From NCBI GenBank assembly GCA_026873275.1, contig JANTUC010000005.1:1860001-1924000 (forward strand): DNA of 64,000 bases. The letters run 5' to 3'. This DNA comes from Pseudopithomyces maydicus (taxonomy: Eukaryota > Ascomycota > Dothideomycetes > Pleosporales > Didymosphaeriaceae). The translations under genes were made by a program, and so were the position numbers. Positions within the stretch are counted from its first letter, which is position 1. Each line of letters starts with the position of its first letter. Shown here in pieces: positions 27,554 to 36,900 of this stretch. The notes beneath the pieces are model-generated. The model did no database searches. It was not told the DNA's origin and was given only the letters and a program-made list of their open reading frames with translations.

Positions 27554-28560
27554 CTACGCGCAAAGTTGAAATCTTGAACACACCACCCCACGAATATTCT
27601 CAAGATAGATAACACTCCAGACAGATACGTTGCCCACCCCACGATCCAACTCATCACTCCCCTCCCCTACATCAACACCCTCGCCAACACGCTCCCCAAC
27701 CCCCTTTCCCCCAGCCACTCCTCCACAGCCCCCATATCCCCCTATTCGCCCGCGCCCCCTCCTCTCCCCCACCTCATCCGTAATCTCTTGCATATCAGCA
27801 AACGCCCTCTGCACGCCTTCCCGCTCGGGGCCTTCTTCGCGCAAGCGCTCGCTGACTTTCTTGTGATGGCTGGGGATGTCGCCCCAGCTCTCCGTCTTGA
27901 TGAACTTCATGTAGGCGTCGATGTTGGAGGATGTCCCTTCGAGGCAGAGGAGCCCGGGTTTTCCGGCGAAGAGGAAGCCGGTGAGGGAGAAGGAGGGCGC
28001 GTGGGTGATGAGGTCGAGGCGTTTGGCGCGGGTGGAGATGCTGGGGAAGTAGAACCATGCGCGGACGAGCGGGGTTTGTGCTGTGGTGGTGGCGGTTTGG
28101 GGTTCATTTGAGAGGTTTTGGTCGTGCAGGTGGTTCGATGCAGCGTCTTGGATGGAGGTGATGGTGGTGAACAGGTCTTCCTCTTCTGAGATGTGTGCGT
28201 TGAGTTGCGTGGTTGTTGCTCGATTCAGCCATGATGGCTGGCGGATTCTGACTCTGATTGATGGGGCTTCTTCCGGGGTGCGTCGCCCTCGTATGCAAAC
28301 GGTACATTTATGTCCAGCTGCAGGACCTTATCTTCTACGATAGAAAGATGCAGCAGTAAATTGATTGTTGTAGGCCCAAGCGTACTTCGCTTCGGTATTG
28401 TGTTATCAATCAAGCCCATGTTTAACGAATCAAATAGAGCACGTGAGTTTTCTTCCATGACAACTTCGTCTCCAGGATACATTGCCATCAATAGGTCAAC
28501 CTGTGCGATCTGGTGCTCGATGAGGTCGAGTGGCAGCATGTGCCATTGTGATCCAGCCAT
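27554..28560 (-). CDS. RWD domain / DUF1115 protein, with one apparent 1-nt frame break
   Basis: The start is taken at the ATG at 28560 (MAGSQWHMLPLDLIEHQ). The N-terminal ~110 residues match an RWD fold: MLPLDLIEHQIAQVDLLMAM followed by a YPGDE segment and an LxLDINVPF strand. The C-terminal part matches DUF1115 (Prp3 C-terminal-like) with FTGFLFAGKPGLLCLEG-like sequence, a KTESWGDIP segment and FADMQEITDEVGERRG. The RWDD2-like family is known; the function in fungi is unclear. After FAYEGDAP the frame breaks at a C4 run (plus-strand GGGG at 28275-28278). The downstream homologous frame is one base away and the total length becomes divisible by three if one base is added (335 aa). The last ~50 residues are Gly/Val-rich and less certain. 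It diverges from Dim1 over ~410 bp. Confidence 0.8.
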
Positions 28561-28972
28561 GCTGCGTAGCACAACGGGATCTTTCAGCCCAAATAATAAC
28601 AAACCAGACTATGCGAAAAAATGCCCTCTCAATCGATATCAGAACGACAAAATGACTGAGTGGTCAAGCCTTCGAATGTGACTTGTGAAGCCTGAATGCG
28701 CTAACACAAAAGACGCTAGCGCGGGGCGATTTCGGGCTCTGGGCACGAGAAAGTCACGAGAAAGCAGCTGCCTCCAACGCCAAGTGCAAACAATAACACT
28801 ACAGCCTTCGACTGCGAAACATCATTCGCCAGACTATTCAAAACCTCGCATCTTACAAACCGGCTGTCAAAAGTCAAGTGGAGACGCCCGACCATCTCAG
28901 CCAGGATATTCTCCACACCGACAACCTCGACACCTCAGAAAGGCACTATCTTTCAGAAAAGGACAGAATACA
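28561..28972. promoter_or_regulatory. Divergent promoter region between the RWD gene and Dim1
   Basis: This is a 412-bp interval between two divergent start codons, so it must hold both 5' UTRs and promoters. No TATA box or known motif was singled out by eye. Confidence 0.5.
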
Positions 28973-29504
28973 ATGGGTTCCGTCGTTCTTCCCCATCTCC
29001 GGACCGGCTGGCACGTCGACCAGGCGATTCTCAGCGAAGAGGACCGCCTCGTCGTCATTCGCTTCGGGCGTGACCACGACCCAGACTGCATGCGCCAAGA
29101 CGAGGTGCTGTACAAGATTGCGGACAAGGTGAAGAACTTTGCGGTAAGTATATATATATATGACATATTCATATAAAACAGCCGAAGTAATTCCGAGGGG
29201 CGATGGAAAGAATAGCGACATTAACTAATTTTTAAATAACTAGGTCATTTACCTCTGCGACCTGGACGAGGTGCCAGACTTCAAGGCCATGTACGAGCTG
29301 TATGATGCTTGTACGGTTATGTTTTTCTTCCGCAATAAGCATATGATGTGTGATTTCGGAACGGGAAACAATAACAAGCTGAACTGGGTGCTGGAGGACA
29401 AGCAAGAGCTCATCGACATCATTGAGACTATCTACCGTGGAGCGAAGAAGGGTCGTGGTCTGGTCGTTAGTCCAAAGGACTATTCGACTAGGTATAGGTA
29501 CTAG
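28973..29504 (+). CDS. DIB1: U5 snRNP / tri-snRNP protein Dim1 (Dib1, TXNL4A family)
   Basis: A thioredoxin-fold component of the U4/U6.U5 tri-snRNP, needed for pre-mRNA splicing in the nucleus. Two exons: 28973-29143 and 29244-29504. The intron is GTAAGT...AACTAG with an ACTAAC-like branch site (TTAACTAAT). The product is 143 aa, the usual family length. Diagnostic segments: MGSVVLPHLRTGWHVDQAIL at the start, VVIRFGRDHDPDCM, VIYLCDLDEVPDF at the exon junction, TVMFFFRNKHMMCDFGTGNN, and the C-terminal GAKKGRGLVVSPKDYSTRY. The annotation is secure. The gene is convergent with PIG-H (~180 bp between stops) and lies 1 kb from Hub1, another tri-snRNP-linked protein. Confidence 0.98.
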
Positions 29505-29682
29505 ATGGGGTGCAGAGAAGGAGAAGAAAGAGGTAGACCGTGGGTGGGTGCTGGGTACATTGGGCGTTGGCGGCATGGTAAGGTGGGAGTCTAGGTTCAC
29601 TATTCAAGCTTAATCGGCTCACGTGCAGAGAGTCGGAGCGGTATCCCAGGCGTTAGCCTGTTGGTAGGGATGCAATATCATT

Positions 29683-30392
29683 TCATTTCGTCACACGATC
29701 TTGTTCCACCGCTGGTCGATCCCAGAGACACGCTCGGCTCCCTCTCCATACACGCTCCAATATCTCCCGGCGAGGCAGCATGGTGGGGAAAACGACGACG
29801 ACGTGCTTGCCTTGCTTCACCACCACGGCGAGATAGTATCGCACTTCAAACCCCTTGAAAGCCTCGTGTATGAATATGTCCTGGATGCTGGTCGAAGGGA
29901 TGAACGTCGTGGTGGGCGTGCGGAGATAGATGGACGATGTGGTGCTGGTCTGTAACCCCAGGCCGCGCATCACGGTGAGGGACTCTTCTGTTCTCCGGGT
30001 AAGTATCCGCATATGGGCGGAGGAAGGGATCAGGGAAACACACCTTTGTACCCTCTTCTCAGCGCGAGGTACAGAACGAGTAGAGCGGTGGGCGCCAGAT
30101 ATCGCCATGGCAGGAGCTCAATCGATTCAACAAGCGCACAGAGCGCTTCCTCGCATACCATGCGTTTCCCTAAAGCTGCACGCCATCGGATCCACAGCGC
30201 CGCTCCGACACTGAGGCCGACAAGCAGGCGCGATACTATAGCTCCATACCAGCGCAACCTAGCAGCTGGCGTCGTAGCAGCCGGGCGCGTAGACACCGTA
30301 TAGCAGACCGTAGCCGACGTCGGCTGAAGCGTGTGAAGTACTTGGGCAGGCGGACCGCTGAGACGCTCCAGCGCCGATATGATATCTGCCAT
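29683..30392 (-). CDS. PIG-H subunit of GPI-N-acetylglucosaminyltransferase (Gpi15-like)
   Basis: A predicted ER-membrane subunit of the complex that transfers GlcNAc to phosphatidylinositol, the first step of GPI anchor synthesis. Two exons: 30392-30044 and 29987-29683, intron GTGTGT...AACAG, phase checked; 217 aa. Exon 1 holds two hydrophobic segments (around YGAIVSRLLVGLSVGAALWI and LAPTALLVLYLAL), the hairpin expected of PIG-H. Exon 2 carries the PIG-H domain: ESLTVMRGLGLQTSTTSS, FIPSTSIQDIFIHEAFKGFE, VRYYLAVVV and VVVVFPTMLPRREILERVW. The assignment rests on the domain pattern and membrane topology together. It shares a 160-bp divergent promoter with Hub1. Confidence 0.9.
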
Positions 30393-30552
30393 GAGAAGGT
30401 GAGGGGGGCATGGGGGCGTTATTCAGCCCTACCCATGGCGGCGGGAAGAAGCGAGGCCATAGCTCCTCGCAAATCTACCTCCGCCTACACTCCCCAAGCA
30501 AACATTCCAAACCACGCCACACCAACCACTCCATACCTACCTACCTACCACC
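30393..30552. promoter_or_regulatory. Short divergent promoter between PIG-H and Hub1
   Basis: Only 160 bp separate the two start codons, so expression of the two genes may be coupled. It is rich in CCA/ACC repeats just before the Hub1 ATG (CCTACCTACCACCATG), giving a favourable start context for Hub1. Confidence 0.5.
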
Positions 30553-31332
30553 ATGTCCGACGCCGTGCACCCCTCCCGCGCAGCCCTCGTCTCCAACCCC
30601 TCCCCCAGAGACACCCCCAAAGACACCGACCGCAAACGCTCCCGCTCGCGCTCGCGCTCTCCCCGAGGAAGTCCGCCTCGCGCGCCTCGCCCCAAGAACT
30701 ACAGCGGCCTAAAGTGGAAAAAGTCCGAGCGAAGCGACGCAGACAAAGACGATGACCGTCGCGGCGGATACGACCGAGACCGCCGCGACAACCGAAGCTA
30801 CCGCTCGCGAGACGACCGCGGAGACGACCGCAGGGGCGACCGTAGGGATGACCGCCGAAGCGACCGCCGGGACGATGGGAGAGATTACCGTAGGAGCGAC
30901 CGGAGGGACGACGATCGGAGGCGGGATAGAGACTCGGATCGGCGCCGCGAGAGGGATTCAGACCGCCAGCATGACCGCTCGCGGCGGGAGTCGGATAGGA
31001 ATGCGGACCGGCGACAGGGCGACCGCGACCGCGACCGCGCTTCGAAACCTGCTGCCCCCGCTGCCGCCGCACCATCTACGGCCGTGCCGGGCGAGCCCAT
31101 GATCATGGTGACGGTGAACGATCGTCTCGGAACAAAGGCGCAGATCCCATGCTTCGCCTCGGACCCGGTCAAGGCGTTCAAGATGATGGTCGCGGCGAAG
31201 ATTGGAAGACCGGTGCACGAGATCATGTTGAAGCGGCAGGGGGAGAGGCCGTTCCATGATCAGTTGAGCCTGGCGGATTACGGCGTGAGCAACGGCGTGC
31301 AGATTGATCTGGAGCTGAACACGGGCGATTAG
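30553..31332 (+). CDS. HUB1: Ubiquitin-like modifier Hub1/UBL5 with long RS/RD-rich N-terminal extension
   Basis: Hub1 is a non-conjugated ubiquitin-like protein that binds the tri-snRNP protein Snu66 in known systems and modulates splicing. This product is 259 aa, far longer than the ~73-aa canonical form. Residues 183-259 are the ubiquitin-like fold: MIMVTVNDRLGTKAQIPC, KMMVAAKIGRP, IMLKRQGERPFHDQLSLADY, then NGVQIDLELNTGD. The usual C-terminal YY motif is replaced by LELNTGD. Residues 1-180 are low complexity: RSRSRSRSPRG near residue 30, then a ~100-residue tract dominated by R, D and S (DRRDDRRSDRRDD-type repeats), as in RS/RD splicing factors, then an Ala/Pro linker. There is a single exon with a strong ATG context. 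The extension is open throughout with no splice site needed, so it is likely translated. Confidence 0.9.
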   Translation: MSDAVHPSRAALVSNPSPRDTPKDTDRKRSRSRSRSPRGSPPRAPRPKNYSGLKWKKSERSDADKDDDRRGGYDRDRRDNRSYRSRDDRGDDRRGDRRDDRRSDRRDDGRDYRRSDRRDDDRRRDRDSDRRRERDSDRQHDRSRRESDRNADRRQGDRDRDRASKPAAPAAAAPSTAVPGEPMIMVTVNDRLGTKAQIPCFASDPVKAFKMMVAAKIGRPVHEIMLKRQGERPFHDQLSLADYGVSNGVQIDLELNTGD

Positions 31333-31455
31333 AGAGGAGGTTCATGGCCCGATCGCAAGCTTGACTGGAGGGTACGGCGTGCAATCACGTTATGGAATTT
31401 TACGTGTATTGGGTGGGTATCTTGTCTATCATGTGTCCAGTGCGAGTGTGCTTTT

Positions 31456-33150
31456 CTACTCGTCTGCTTCCTCTTCTGCTGGTTTTTTCCGGTTCATATC
31501 CAAACCTTTCTTCTTTGCATACCTCTCGTTCACCACCTCCACTGGTTCTTGTCTCTCTCTTTGGAGAACCGGGGTATAATTGCCCTTGGCTCTTCCGACA
31601 TTCCCACCGTCGAATACTCTCGGACCACCTTTTGGTACGCCGCTACCCTCGGCAATCTCTTCCTTGTCCAGCGTCGACGTACCCTGCTCGGCGATGGCGT
31701 CCAGCAGCAGCGCACTCAGTGTCTCGTCCATCTTGTGCCCTCTCCAGAGCTCCCACACGTCATCCATGACGCCACCGCGCCCCCATTTGCCCTTGCCAGC
31801 AGCATCAGTCCCGCTGGTTTTGGCTTTTCCTGGAGTCTTGAGCTCCATGCCGCCCTCGTCGCCGACATAAATCCAGCCAAGCGCGTCTGTGTATCCGTGC
31901 TCCCGTTCCTCGGTTGACTGCACTTCAGATGGGTCGGGGAAGATGCAATCCCACAGCACGAGTGGTGCGTCCGAGGCCATTTCGTATTTGGGACGGGTGG
32001 GGTTCTTGGAAATATCCATGAGCTCGGTGACAAGGGAGGGAGATTCAAGACGCTGGCCTATCAGAAACAGGATAGCAACTATGGAGCGCACTTGATGCCA
32101 TAGGAAGGCCGAGCCGTGCAGAACGAATGCGTACATGGTTGGTTGTGCTTGTGTACTAGAGTTTTGAAGAGCGGGGTGAGAAATGAAGGATGGGGTGGAC
32201 AGGGGCGATACGGGTTCAATGGAAGCATGGAAGATGCGACGGGTGAAGTTGGAAAGTTGTTTGGATGCGTCAATCTTGCAAAAGTTTCGGAAGTCGTGGA
32301 GGCCCTCGAGCAGCTTGCAAGCCTCGCGCATCTTTTCGATGTCGAGCCAGCCTTCACGCATGTCGGACGAAGACGGAGCGTGGCAACGGGCGGAGGCGCC
32401 TGGCACGGGTGCGAAACAAGGGTTGGTGAAGAAGTACTTGTAGCGGCGCTCTTTGCAGGAGAAGCGGGCAGAGAAATCGGACGGCGGGTTGGGACACCAG
32501 GCATAGACACGGATGTCAGGTGGGAGTACGCGGTTAAGCAGCTGAATATAAGGGAGCTCGTCCTTGGTATCGTCGAATGCAGTGTCCTGACCTGCAGTGT
32601 CCTGTCCCTGTGTATCATCGTCCTCTGATAGCTTCTTGCGGTTGCTCCGCAGCCTCACGCCCACCACCTGGCCGAAAGCACTGACGCCGCGGTCGGTACG
32701 GCCACACTTGGAATACTCGCAGCCATCCCAATTGACCTCGGCGCCGTCCCTGTCCCACCTGTCGAAGGTCTTGCGGCTCAGGCTCGCATATGTGGCGGCC
32801 TCCTCGGGTGTCCTGGGCGTCGGGCTGATCAGACGCGTCTTGACCAGGGCCTTCCACAGCTCCTCCTCGATGGTCGGCAGGGGCGTCTGGTTGTTTGCAT
32901 GGTGCTCGAGCCCGTTGTACTTCTGGCCCAGGTAGGCAAACTTGAGGGCGACGAGGCGGGTGGTGTAGCGCGACGCGTCGAAGGGCTTCGGCGGCTGCTT
33001 CTGCTTCTGCGGCTGGGCTGGAGCCTGGTCTATCGTCTGGTCCTGTCCCAGCCCAAGGGCCTGCGCCTGCGATTCGAGATGGCGGATGCGGGCCACGAGC
33101 TGCTCGTGAGTCCACTGCTCATAGGCGGGGCGGGCGGCGGGCTGGGCCAT
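31456..33150 (-). CDS. DEG1: tRNA pseudouridine(38/39) synthase Pus3/Deg1
   Basis: Isomerises uridine to pseudouridine at positions 38/39 of tRNA anticodon arms. A TruA-family protein of 564 aa from the chosen ATG at 33150 (MAQPAARPAYEQWTHEQL). Motifs: RLVALKFAYLGQKYNGLEHH (residues ~65-84), the catalytic motif CGRTDRGVSAFGQVVGVRL with Asp153, YIQLLNRVLPPDIRVYAW, FSARFSCKERRYKYFF, HDFRNFCKIDA, and FVLHGSAFLWHQVRSIVAIL. These are the standard Pus3 signature blocks. The frame stays open upstream to 33402, with an in-frame ATG at 33300 that would add a basic, acid-poor leader. It is convergent with Hub1 (123 bp between stops). Confidence 0.96.
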   Translation of the reverse strand: MAQPAARPAYEQWTHEQLVARIRHLESQAQALGLGQDQTIDQAPAQPQKQKQPPKPFDASRYTTRLVALKFAYLGQKYNGLEHHANNQTPLPTIEEELWKALVKTRLISPTPRTPEEAATYASLSRKTFDRWDRDGAEVNWDGCEYSKCGRTDRGVSAFGQVVGVRLRSNRKKLSEDDDTQGQDTAGQDTAFDDTKDELPYIQLLNRVLPPDIRVYAWCPNPPSDFSARFSCKERRYKYFFTNPCFAPVPGASARCHAPSSSDMREGWLDIEKMREACKLLEGLHDFRNFCKIDASKQLSNFTRRIFHASIEPVSPLSTPSFISHPALQNSSTQAQPTMYAFVLHGSAFLWHQVRSIVAILFLIGQRLESPSLVTELMDISKNPTRPKYEMASDAPLVLWDCIFPDPSEVQSTEEREHGYTDALGWIYVGDEGGMELKTPGKAKTSGTDAAGKGKWGRGGVMDDVWELWRGHKMDETLSALLLDAIAEQGTSTLDKEEIAEGSGVPKGGPRVFDGGNVGRAKGNYTPVLQRERQEPVEVVNERYAKKKGLDMNRKKPAEEEADE

Positions 33151-33935
33151 TTGGCTGGTGCGGACGGGCGACTGCCTCAGCTGGACGCGCCGGGGCACTC
33201 GCGAGAGCTTGTGGAAGCTGCGACGGGGGCTGCAGAGAAGGTGCAGCTGGTGGGCGCGTTCGGGGCAGGGGCGATGGTGGGGGGGTCGGATGCCCCTCAT
33301 GCTGTGGTGGTGGCTGCCATGACTGGCCGACTTTTTTTTGCTGCGCGCTGCCGTCACCCTCTCCTCCACCACCCATGTCTGCACCATCACCATGTACACC
33401 ACTCACAGCCCACACCTCACAACTTACAACTTCATCCACCGGCTACTGAATTGCACAATTCGCAATCAATGTGCCATTCACCTCGAAGGCCTGCAGTTTC
33501 CGCACCTATTCCGCAGCACTACTAAGAGTACGGCGCTGCGCCTCCCTGTCCTCCAGGCATCCTCCAGGCAGCCTTCAGGCCACAACCTTAGCCTCGACCA
33601 CAGCCTCCCACACCAACTATATAACCCCCCTCAGCACCACCTCCCACAGTTGCATCCGTATCCTCTCAAACAAACCAATTGATGACTATTGCTTAGATTG
33701 ATCAGAACCGGACAAGTGTTGTATTGAGTCTTTCCCAAATCTGCCACTCCAGTGTGACTAGCCTCCCTCACGCGACTTGAGGCCGCCCAGGAAGCCAGGC
33801 AGTAGTTAAGCTTAAATCGACCTCAATCCCCACTGCTCCTCCGTGATCACTCGTTAGTCGTGCTATCCTCAACTCGTTCCTCAATTTCACCCACCTGGTC
33901 ATTATCTTTCCCTCACCAAGAATCCATCCTCCAGA
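33151..33935. promoter_or_regulatory. Divergent promoter region between Pus3 and the VIT-vWA gene
   Basis: Apart from the possible Pus3 N-terminal extension (to 33300 or 33402), no coding evidence is seen. The stretch at ~33340-33690 is CA/TC-rich, typical of fungal 5' flanks. Confidence 0.4.
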
Positions 33936-36900
33936 ATGGCTTTCAATTCCGTGTGTGGCTTGTACTACCAGATGCACCACGAGAGGCTGTTCTTGCCTCA
34001 GGTGCAGCTGCAAGTCCGAGCCTCCATCTTCGAGACCACATCCCGGGTGACCCTGACCCAGACCTTTGTCAACCCATCCCCCACCAAAGCCATTCGTGAG
34101 GTCAAATATGTCTTCCCGCTCTATGAGGGCGTCAGTGTCGTCGGCTTCACCTGTCGCGTCGCTCACCGGCTAATTGTTGGCGAGGTCAAGGAGAAGCATG
34201 AAGCAAAGCAAGACTACGACCAGGCTGTAGCGCGAGGGGAGACTGCTGGGCTTTTCCAGCAGCTCGATACCTCCGACACCTTCATGACCACCGTTGGCAA
34301 TGTCTCTCCTGGCGCTCAAGTCGATGTCACCATCACATACCTCGGAGAGCTCAAGCACGACATGCAGGTGGATGGCACCCGCTTCACCATCCCTACCGCC
34401 ATCGCCCCGCGATACGGTAGGACAGCACCGGGATCAGATGCCATTTTTTCACGTTACGCGTCCAGCTCGTATGCAAACGGTGCCGCTTTCTCCATGACGG
34501 TCGACGTGGATATGGCCGAGGGGTCTTTCATTCAAAAGATTCTCTCACCCAGCCATCCAATTTCCGTCTCGTTGGGAACCACATCGCTTGCTCCAAACGA
34601 TGATCCCAAGCTGACCAAGGCGTCCGCAACTCTCAGTCTAGGCAGCGTACATCTCAACACCGATTTTGTCCTCCAGATCGTTGCGAAACACACTGGCGTC
34701 CCTAAAGCTGTGCTCGAAACACACCCTTCCATTCCCAACCAACGAGCTTTGATGGCCACCTTGGTCCCCAAATTCGCTCTTCCGGCAGAGAACCCCGAAA
34801 TTGTCTTCGTTTGTGATCGTTCTGGGTCCATGGCTTACACCAACATTAAATTGGCCAAGCAAGCCTTGCAGGTATTTCTCAAATCTCTGCCTGTGGGCGT
34901 CATGTTCAACATATGCTCGTTTGGGGATAGATTCTCGTTTCTCTGGCCACGAAGCGTACCGTATAACCAAGAGACGCTCGATCAGGCTGTTGCTCATGTG
35001 AGCACATTCGAAGCCAATTTTGGAGGCACAGAGATGCTTCCACCCCTCAAAGCTACCATAGAGCAGCGCTACAGAGACATGCCGCTGGAGGTGATGATGC
35101 TAACCGATGGTTCAATCTGGGACCAACAGACTTTATTCACCTACGTCAACAAGGAAGTCAAAGAAACCAAAGCACCGATTCGAGTCTATAGTCTCGGCGT
35201 CGGTTCGGGGGTCTCACACGCTTTGGTCGAGGGCCTCGCAAGGGCGGGCAATGGCTTCTCACAGACGGTTGGAGAGGGTGAGAATATGGACAGCAAGATT
35301 GTACGCATGATCAAAGGTGCCATGTCTCCGCATGTGAACGATTACACCCTCGAAGTCAAATACGGCGGCAGTGCAGAAAACAACGAAATAGATGAAGACT
35401 TTGAAATCATCGACAAAGTGGCGGATAGCCTGAAAATCAAACTCTCACTCCCCAAGAAAGACGAGAAGAAAGAGCCCGTAAGTCAAGACCCTATTCTCTC
35501 CAACAGTGATACTGACCATGTTTCCCAGGCTCGCCCCATTTCACTTTTCGATTCCACCGTCGACGTTGATAACGCCAACACCCCTACATCAACCAATACA
35601 GCAGCCTCCCGATACGCCCACCTCCCGACCATCCAAACCCCCAACATCATCCAAGCTCCCCAATCCATCCCTCCTCTCTTTGCCTTCAACAGAACAACCG
35701 TATACCTCCTCCTCGGCCCCGACGCCCCGCGCCAAACACCAAAGTCCGTCATTCTCCGTGGAACCAGCACCCACGGGCCCCTCGAGCTAGAACTTCCCGT
35801 CCAAGTTCTCGACACCCCGGGCGAAACGATCCACCAACTAGCCGTAAAGAAGGCCACATACGAGCTCGAACAAGGCAGAGGATGGCTCTCCGAAGCCAAA
35901 GATGAAGAAGGAGCGTTGGTCAAAGAGCGCTACGAGGGCCGATTCAGCAGCATGGTTGAGCGCGAGGCGGTGAGGCTCGGTGTGGAATTTCAAGTCGGTG
36001 GAAAGTGGTGCTCTTTCGTAGCCGTGGAGAAAAAGACGGTGCTACGGAAAGGGAAAAAGATGGAGATTGGGAGTTTCTTGAAGACGAGGTTGCCCAGGCG
36101 TATCCTTCGTCCATGAATACTATTGTTGATCTTGATTTGTACAGCAGCGGGCCTGCTTCTCAAGGTATGTTCTTTTCTTCAACACAACAGCAAGCACCGC
36201 ACAGAGCAGGTTCTCTGTTCGGTGGTTTGGGGCAACAGCCCTTTGGTGTGACAAACGTTCCCCACCAGGGTACCAAAGCGAGTCTATTTGGTGCGAATGC
36301 AGCTGCTTCGAATGCACAGGCGCCTGTCGCCCGTAGATTTGGTAGTGCTGCACCAGTGGCTTCTCAGGGTACATCTGGTGGGGGTCTGTTTGGCTCAAAA
36401 ACGCCTGCTTTTGGCCAATTTGCTGGCAAGGTCAATCAAGGCGGTTCGCTTTTTGGCAATGTGGCAGATCGGCCTCACCAAAGTACGTCTGGAGGTCTAT
36501 TTGGTGCAAGTGCTGGTTCGAACACCGGTGGTGGTTTGTTCGGCAGTGCTACACCAGCGGCTTCTCAGGGTACATCTGGTGGTCTGTTTGGCTCAGCCAC
36601 GACTGCGACTGCTTTTGGTGGTCCTTCTAGCAAAGCCAACCAGGGTGGTTCGATTTTTGGCAATGCGACAAATCAGTCCCATCAGGGTACGACGGGAGGT
36701 CTGTTTGGTGCAAGTGCTTCTTCGAGCCCACCTGCCACCGGTGGGTTATTCGGCAATGCTACACCAGCGGCTTCTCAGGGTACATCTGGTGGTCTGTTTG
36801 GCTCAGCCACGACTGCTTTTGGTGGCCCATCTAGCAAGGTCAATCAGGGCGGCTCACTTTTTGGCGCTGTGACAAAGCCACCGGGTGGGAGTATCTCTGC

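Noticed and set aside
36030..36034. Programmed -1 frameshifting as the explanation of the VIT-vWA frame break (and of the ABC site at 20532)
   Set aside because: The context G AAA AAG does not fit X-XXY-YYZ, and no downstream stem is evident. Three other genes or elements nearby show similar single-base breaks, so sequence error or mutation is simpler.
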